From Deltaproteobacteria bacterium (GTDB lineage: Bacteria; Desulfobacterota; DSM-4660; Desulfatiglandales; Desulfatiglandaceae), in the NCBI GenBank assembly GCA_018644785.1, contig JABGPV010000164.1, positions 1-11,767 on the forward strand: a stretch of 11,767 nt of DNA, read 5' to 3'. Shown in pieces: positions 6,651 to 11,767 of this stretch. The notes under the pieces were generated by a model that saw only the letters and a program-made list of their open reading frames with translations, did not search any database and was not told the DNA's origin. The translations under genes and the position numbers were made by a program. Positions within the stretch are counted from its first letter, which is position 1, and the number at the start of each line of letters is the position of its first letter.

Positions 6651-6685
6651 GTCCGCCATAATAAACCACATACTTTAAAAAGGAC

Positions 6686-8839
6686 ATGATGCAATCCAAA
6701 CCGGAAAACAGCATTGATATGGATGTGGGGGGGACGTTCACGGATTGTTTTGTTCAATACAACGGCCGCATGGGCTACGCCAAATCACCCACCACCCACT
6801 ATAATCTTTCAACCGGATTCATGCGGGCCATCGAAGGGGCCGCCCGCCAACTCGATATCGACCCGGCTTTGCTTCTCACCATGACGAAAATGGTTCGGTA
6901 CTCCACGACGCTCGCCATGAACAAACTCATTGAACGGACCGGCCCAAACTTGGGGCTGGTGACCACCGAAGGATTCGAAGATTTCATTCACATCGGCAAA
7001 GGAGCTCAGTGGACGGACGGACTTTCAAAACAGGAGGTGCGCAACCTGGCCCAGGTGGCAAAGCCGATTCCTCTGGTCTCCAGAGATCGCATCATCGGGG
7101 TGAAAGAGCGGGTGAATCACAAGGGAGAAGTACTGAGAACGCTGGATGAATCGGATCTGATTCAAAAATTGCGGATTCTCACGGATCGGGGAGTCCGGGG
7201 GATTGTGGTCTGCCTTCTCTGGTCCCACGTTTATCCCAAACATGAAATACGCGTTCGGGAAATCATCGAAAAAGCTTATCCGGAATCCTGTCTTGGCTAT
7301 ATGCCCGTCTTTCTTTCCCATGAAATCCAACCCAAAAAAGGGGAATACCAGCGGGCCATGACGGCTATTTTAAATGGTTATCTCCACCGTTCCGTGACGG
7401 AAGACCTGAGGGGGATTCGAAATGAACTGAGGGAGAAGGGTTACCAGGGGCCCATGTTGATGGTGCACAACTCCGGGGGCATGGGCGAAGCCCTTAAAAC
7501 GACCGCCGTTGACACCTTTAACGGCGGACAGGTTGCGGGCATTATGGGCAGCCTGGAGATCGCCAGGCATTACGGTTATGAAAATGTGGTCACCACGGAT
7601 ATGGGTGGCACCAGCTTTGACCTGGGCGTTATCTACGATGGCCGGGCGCATTTTCATGAAATAAATCCAATCATCGACCGTTGGATGGTAAATGTTAACA
7701 TGGTGGAGTGCCAGAGCATCGGAGCCGGCGGCGGATCCGTGGGGTGGATAAACGAGGCGCTGGGAGGAAATCTTGAGGTCGGACCCGGGAGTGCCGGTTC
7801 AATGCCCGGACCGGCTTGCTATAATCTCGGCGGCAGCGAACCCACCGTGACCGATGCGGACGTGGTCCTGGGCTATATCAATCCTGATTTTTTTCACGGG
7901 GGACGAATTCAGCTGGACAAGGGCCTGGCACACAAAGCGGTTCGGGAAAAGATCGCCAGCCCCTTGGGCATGACGGTGGAAGAAGCGGCCTTTTGCATGA
8001 GAAAACTGGTGGACGAAAGCATGGGAAACGCCATCACCAAAGAGACCATGCTTCGGGGTCATGATCCCAGGAATTTTGTTTTGTTCAGTTTCGGCGGCGC
8101 AGGCCCAACCCATTGCTGTGGTTATGCCGGGGCCAGTCATATCCCTCGCCTGGTCACCTTTCCGTTATCACCGGTTTTCTCCGCCTTTTCCGGATCCCTC
8201 ATGGATATTCGGCACATCCATGAGCTCTCCAGAACCCTCGTGGTGGTGCCGCCCGGACATCATAATCCGGTACTGGATCTACCGGATTATAACGCCGTCG
8301 TGAAAAAATTGTTGCAGGAAGCCCGAAGAAGCGGCAGAGCGGTAGGACTTGAACCGGAAAAGATGTCCTTTTTTCTGGAGCTGGACATGAAATATACCAA
8401 GCAACTGCACGTAAAGAGGACCCGCGCCCCCCGTCTGTATTTAAGAGATCATAAGGATGTGACCGATCTGTTAAAATTCTTCATAAACGAATACCGGAAA
8501 ATTTTCGGCTCGGCAGGCATATATCCAGAAGGGGGCGTCTCCATTGAAAGCTTCATCCTCCATGCGGTTTACCCGCTTCAAAGACCTATCTTGAAAAAAC
8601 TCAAAACCCATAAAGCCCCTCCGCCCCGCGAGGCAAAAAAAGGATCGCGGCAGGTTTTTTGGAAAGAAGAAACCGGATTTCAGAAGACCCCTGTTTATGA
8701 CTACGGCATGCTTCGGTGCGGCAATGTGATCGAGGGCCCTGCCGTTGTGGAAGCCCATGACACCACCATTGTGATTCCCGAAGGCGTCAGGTTTTCAATC
8801 GACGCCCACATGAACAATATCATGGAACTCGGCTTCTAA
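6686..8839 (+). CDS. HyuA-type ATPase subunit, canonical (acetone/acetophenone carboxylase or hydantoinase A-like)
   Basis: The 717-residue cytoplasmic ATPase has standard family motifs. These are D13-VGGTFTD20 near the N-terminus, TTEGFEDF in the N-domain, the VHNSGG region followed by GGQVAG, D305-MGGTSFD312, IGAGGGS (345-351), PGPACYNLGGSEPTVTDAD, and GGAGPTH (470-476). It ends with a short beta domain and PEGVRF. The length equals that usual for acetone carboxylase AcxA and HyuA proteins (about 700-720 aa). It probably binds ATP to activate the ketone, bicarbonate or a cyclic amide for the HyuB partner. AGGA (6681-6684) lies too close to the ATG at 6686, so the second ATG at 6689 may be the real start. 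It shares fold and order of motifs with the preceding gene, so they are paralogues, but the nucleotide motifs differ. Confidence 0.92.
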   Translation: MMQSKPENSIDMDVGGTFTDCFVQYNGRMGYAKSPTTHYNLSTGFMRAIEGAARQLDIDPALLLTMTKMVRYSTTLAMNKLIERTGPNLGLVTTEGFEDFIHIGKGAQWTDGLSKQEVRNLAQVAKPIPLVSRDRIIGVKERVNHKGEVLRTLDESDLIQKLRILTDRGVRGIVVCLLWSHVYPKHEIRVREIIEKAYPESCLGYMPVFLSHEIQPKKGEYQRAMTAILNGYLHRSVTEDLRGIRNELREKGYQGPMLMVHNSGGMGEALKTTAVDTFNGGQVAGIMGSLEIARHYGYENVVTTDMGGTSFDLGVIYDGRAHFHEINPIIDRWMVNVNMVECQSIGAGGGSVGWINEALGGNLEVGPGSAGSMPGPACYNLGGSEPTVTDADVVLGYINPDFFHGGRIQLDKGLAHKAVREKIASPLGMTVEEAAFCMRKLVDESMGNAITKETMLRGHDPRNFVLFSFGGAGPTHCCGYAGASHIPRLVTFPLSPVFSAFSGSLMDIRHIHELSRTLVVVPPGHHNPVLDLPDYNAVVKKLLQEARRSGRAVGLEPEKMSFFLELDMKYTKQLHVKRTRAPRLYLRDHKDVTDLLKFFINEYRKIFGSAGIYPEGGVSIESFILHAVYPLQRPILKKLKTHKAPPPREAKKGSRQVFWKEETGFQKTPVYDYGMLRCGNVIEGPAVVEAHDTTIVIPEGVRFSIDAHMNNIMELGF

Positions 8840-8847
8840 GGAGACGG

Positions 8848-10935
8848 ATGATGATTCTGGACATGACGTTCACCGAGCGGTTGAAGCCCGAACCCTTCAC
8901 CCCCCATGAATTTGAGTGTATGGATGCCCTGGATCCCATCGATTTCGAGGTGGTTAAGGAAAAGCTCAACATGATTGTGGAGGAGGCCAAGGAGATATTT
9001 GTCAGGAGCGGCGTTTCGAGCATGCTCAGGTCCGGGGATGTGAGTGTGGGGCTTTACACGGCCAAAGGGGATATGGTGACGTCCGCTTGCGGATCTTATC
9101 TATATGCGGTTTGCGGCCAACCTCAGATTAAATATATCAACAGCCGATGGAAGGACAATCCCAATGTGGGGGTCAGACCGGGGGATATTTTCTATGCCAA
9201 CGATGCCGTATACGGGGGCGTTCACAACCCGGACCAGTTTGCCTTTATCCCCATATTTCACAAAGACCGGCACATGGCCTGGGTCGCCGCCGCGTGCCAT
9301 CAACCTGAAACGGGTGCCTGCGAACCGGGCGGCATGCCGGTCAGCTCAAAAACACGTCATGATGAAGGCATGAAGCTTTCTCCCATCAAGATTGGAGAGA
9401 ATTTTCGTCTCAAGGAAGATCTTCTGCTCATGATGGCCAACATGGTGTCCCGGGCGCCCCATATGCAGATTATTGATCTGAGGGCCCGGGTCATGGCCTG
9501 CGACAGGGTGCGAATTCGAATCGAAGATCTGTCCAAGGAAAGAGGGTTTGATTTTCTGGTGGGCGTGTTTGCCAAAATCATTAAGGATACGTCTGATGCC
9601 GCCGGAAAAAGGATTTCAAGCTGGGTGGATGGCCGGTTCAGAAGCGTGGTTTTCACGGATCACATTGGAACCGATGAGGGGCTGGTTAAAGGATGCTGTA
9701 CCCTGACGAAAAAGGGGGATCGCCTGACCCTGGATTTCACCGGGACTTCTCCTGAAACGCCGGGCCCCTACAATGCCTTCAAACACACCATGATTGCCCA
9801 CAACGCCATGTATCTTTACGGTTTTCCGTTTCATGATCTGCCCCTTTCAGCGGGCATCTGGGACCCCATCGACACCATTGTCCCGAAAGGAACATGCCTG
9901 AACGCAAATCCGGAAGCCGCGGTGGCCAATTCGGTTATGATCTGCAGCCTGAGCATGTGCCTGATCCATCTCACCATGAGTAAAATCCTGTTTGCCTCCG
10001 GGTTCAGGGATATCGCCACCGCCCCCTTCGGGAACAACGGGGATGCCTATGTGATGGCGGGCCGCAACCAGTGGGGTGTCAATTTCAGCGAAATGCTGGC
10101 CTATCCCCTGAACTGCGAAGGGGGCGGGGCACGGCACGATGCCGATGGGGTGGATGCCTGGGGATTTCCCTGGGGTCCCTGGGGGCGGGGCCCGGATGTG
10201 GAAGCGGAAGAAGATGAAAAGCCGCATCTTCACTTGTTTCAAAAAGTTCTCAAGGATTCCTGCGGGCACGGGAAATATCGAGGCGGCGCCGGCATCACCG
10301 TAGCCTGGATGGTTCAGGGAACCGACAAGGCCGTGTACCAGTCCATTATCAAATCATCCCGGGTACAGGCCCTCCAATCCTTTTTCGGAGGTCACCCTCC
10401 CCCCACCCATCCCGGCATTCAGATCCGCCATTCCGATGCTTTAGCCCGAATGGCGGACGGCAAAAAGGATCTGCCCACGGATGTTTACGAGTTGATCAAA
10501 GAACGAACGATTCAGGGGGAATATGAGATCACCACCAATCTCAGGCCCGCCAGTGAATTTGCCGAAGGCGATATCTTTGTGGGGTGTTCCCATGGGGGCG
10601 TGGGCTATGGTGATGTATTGGAACGGGACCCACTAAACGTCATGAAAGATCTCAAGCAGGGCATCATTTCTAAATGGGTTGCACGAAACGTCTACCATGT
10701 GGTTTATGAACCGGAGACCCATGTGGTGGACATGGCCGCCACGGAGAAGGACCGGGAAAAAGAGCGAGAAATAAGAATCAAAAGGGGAAAGCCTTACCAT
10801 CAATTCATGAAAGAGTGGTCGCAGCATAAGCCGGACGCTAAAATCCTGAAATATTACGGCCCATGGCCCGGTTCCGTTTCAGCAGAGCATGTTGCAGCCG
10901 ATTCCGGCAAGGGGGATCAACAGGGTGAAAAATAA
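8848..10935 (+). CDS. HyuB-type catalytic subunit (acetone/acetophenone carboxylase or hydantoinase B-like)
   Basis: The 695-residue protein belongs to the hydantoinase B / oxoprolinase family, which partners HyuA ATPases. Its second half resembles ketone carboxylase subunits: EGGGARHDADGVDA, the GKYRGGAG block, HGGVGYGDVLERDP and a basic tail with PYHQFMKEW. H126-x2-D129 (HNPD, after NDAVYGG) and H151 (CHQPETG) match the His-Asp-His metal site of the family, a Mn site in acetone carboxylase as I recall. It is somewhat shorter than acetone carboxylase AcxB (about 775 aa). AAGGAG (8838-8843) overlaps the previous stop and precedes ATG 8848 (4 bases) and ATG 8851 (7 bases), so either may be used. 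Its tail overlaps the regulator gene by 11 bases. The substrate is not determinable here. N-methylhydantoin-, caprolactam- or oxoproline-type hydrolysis are alternatives. Confidence 0.9.
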   Translation: MMILDMTFTERLKPEPFTPHEFECMDALDPIDFEVVKEKLNMIVEEAKEIFVRSGVSSMLRSGDVSVGLYTAKGDMVTSACGSYLYAVCGQPQIKYINSRWKDNPNVGVRPGDIFYANDAVYGGVHNPDQFAFIPIFHKDRHMAWVAAACHQPETGACEPGGMPVSSKTRHDEGMKLSPIKIGENFRLKEDLLLMMANMVSRAPHMQIIDLRARVMACDRVRIRIEDLSKERGFDFLVGVFAKIIKDTSDAAGKRISSWVDGRFRSVVFTDHIGTDEGLVKGCCTLTKKGDRLTLDFTGTSPETPGPYNAFKHTMIAHNAMYLYGFPFHDLPLSAGIWDPIDTIVPKGTCLNANPEAAVANSVMICSLSMCLIHLTMSKILFASGFRDIATAPFGNNGDAYVMAGRNQWGVNFSEMLAYPLNCEGGGARHDADGVDAWGFPWGPWGRGPDVEAEEDEKPHLHLFQKVLKDSCGHGKYRGGAGITVAWMVQGTDKAVYQSIIKSSRVQALQSFFGGHPPPTHPGIQIRHSDALARMADGKKDLPTDVYELIKERTIQGEYEITTNLRPASEFAEGDIFVGCSHGGVGYGDVLERDPLNVMKDLKQGIISKWVARNVYHVVYEPETHVVDMAATEKDREKEREIRIKRGKPYHQFMKEWSQHKPDAKILKYYGPWPGSVSAEHVAADSGKGDQQGEK

Positions 10936-11767
10936 CCAGGGATCATTTCCGCGTCTTCTTTTGGTGGAGGACGACGGATATTGCCGCTTCTTCCTCAGGG
11001 ATATTCTGAGCCTTCCGGATATTGAGATCGAGACCGCGGGGCGGGACAGCAAGATTTTTGAGAAGGCGTCACAACATGATTTTGACGCCATTATGTTGAG
11101 TTTTCGAGGAATCATCCAAAACGATCTTTCCATTGTTCAAAGCCTGCATGAAGATAATCCGTACGCCCCCCTGATTGCCGTGGCTGAACGGATGGATGTG
11201 GATTTTGCCCTGGATGTCCTGAGGGCGGGGGCCTTCGATTATCTTGTCAGGCCTTTCCAGAATGCGGCAAGAGTAGAGAGCGCCTTAAAGAATGCTTTTT
11301 TGGAAAGCGACAACCTGAGAAAGGGCGCTGATCTGGCGGATACGAAGGTAGTGGATCATGGCATGGTGGGTAAAAGCCGGGTTGTGCTGGAGATACTAAA
11401 AAAATGCCGGCAGATCGCGCCCCTAAATGTGAATGTGCTCATCAGTGGAGAAAGCGGCACCGGCAAGGAATTAATCGCTCTCGCCGTTCATGCCGAAAGC
11501 CATCGAAAACAAGGTCCCTTCCTGGCGGTGAATTGCGGCGCCATACCGGATGGATTGATTGAAAGCATTTTTTTCGGCCATGAAAAAGGTGCCTTTACCG
11601 GTGCCGTTCAATCCCATGCGGGCATCATGGAGAAAGCGGACGGCGGAACCGTTTTCCTCGACGAGATCGGCGAGTTGAGTTCCAAAGGCCAGGTAACGCT
11701 GCTCCGGTTCATGGAAGATCGCGAGTTTATCAAGGTGGGGGGAGTGAAGACCCACACTTCTGACGTT
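10925..11767 (+). CDS. NtrC-family sigma-54 activator with degenerate receiver domain, truncated by window edge
   Basis: From a GTG at 10925 the frame is open to the edge (281 codons), overlapping the HyuB gene by 11 bases. AAGGGGG lies about 8 bases upstream and supports this start. Residues 10-115 are a CheY-like receiver: the acidic patch E15-D16-D17 is present, but the phospho-acceptor Asp is S59, the switch Thr/Ser is A87 and the conserved Lys is R109. Residues ~145-281 are a sigma-54 AAA+ domain with Walker A GESGTGKE (175-182), GAFTGA (222-227) and Walker B FLDE (244-247), all intact. The C-terminal DNA-binding domain lies outside. It very likely controls this operon through RpoN. The receiver probably is not phosphorylated. 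Acetone carboxylase operons also have a sigma-54 activator (AcxR), but orthology is not shown. Confidence 0.92.
   Translation, partial: MKNNQGSFPRLLLVEDDGYCRFFLRDILSLPDIEIETAGRDSKIFEKASQHDFDAIMLSFRGIIQNDLSIVQSLHEDNPYAPLIAVAERMDVDFALDVLRAGAFDYLVRPFQNAARVESALKNAFLESDNLRKGADLADTKVVDHGMVGKSRVVLEILKKCRQIAPLNVNVLISGESGTGKELIALAVHAESHRKQGPFLAVNCGAIPDGLIESIFFGHEKGAFTGAVQSHAGIMEKADGGTVFLDEIGELSSKGQVTLLRFMEDREFIKVGGVKTHTSDV

Noticed and set aside
7799..8140. 113-residue minus-strand frame inside the second HyuA gene
   Set aside because: It is a shadow of a well-supported gene in GC-rich codons.
9847..10269. 140-residue minus-strand frame inside the HyuB gene
   Set aside because: It is a Pro/Gly/His-rich shadow frame with no signal of its own.
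1..11767. CRISPR array, tRNA or rRNA gene, or prophage
   Set aside because: No regularly spaced repeats, no tRNA-like cloverleaf sequence and no phage-type genes were seen on reading through the window.

Overview
The window looks like chromosomal DNA from an anaerobic bacterium, most probably a sulfate-reducing Desulfobacterota (Desulfobacteraceae-like). This rests on gene content: a ferredoxin-nitroreductase fusion, hydantoinase/ketone-carboxylase-type subunits, a sigma-54 activator and ISAs1-type debris. I could not run a database search, so the taxon is an inference.

Positions 1-4540 are mostly a gene graveyard around one intact operon. At the left edge is a minus-strand transposase gene whose 3' end lies outside the window and whose catalytic core looks shortened. 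It is followed by a 5'-truncated peptide/oligopeptide solute-binding protein pseudogene (plus strand) with one in-frame stop, then by the isolated C-terminal domain of a multicopper oxidase (minus strand). Next comes an apparently intact two-gene minus-strand operon: a six-helix membrane protein of unknown function, then a 2x[4Fe-4S] ferredoxin-nitroreductase fusion. Reading the other way is a much-reduced ISAs1-family transposase remnant, with three homologous pieces joined by two deletions. It ends just before the main operon.

Positions 4548-11767 form one plus-strand operon: two different HyuA-type ATPase subunits (about 700 and 717 aa), one HyuB-type catalytic subunit (695 aa) and an NtrC-type sigma-54 activator that overlaps the HyuB gene and runs off the right edge. 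Two dissimilar HyuA subunits with one HyuB resembles the alpha, alpha-prime, beta core of acetophenone carboxylase more than the simpler acetone carboxylase or hydantoinase pairs. The likely role is ATP-dependent activation and carboxylation (or hydrolysis) of a ketone, amide or similar substrate. The small zinc subunit found in known ketone carboxylases is not in the window. The substrate cannot be read from the sequence.

The most interesting points are four. The first is the alpha/alpha-prime/beta carboxylase-like cluster itself, with diverged motifs in the first HyuA. The second is the activator, whose receiver domain has lost the phospho-acceptor Asp, the switch Thr/Ser and the conserved Lys, while its sigma-54 motifs are intact. 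The third is the start of the operon: the ribosome-binding site, and possibly the first codons, of the first carboxylase gene derive from the dead insertion sequence. The fourth is a perfect 12-bp inverted repeat within the first 22 codons of that gene.
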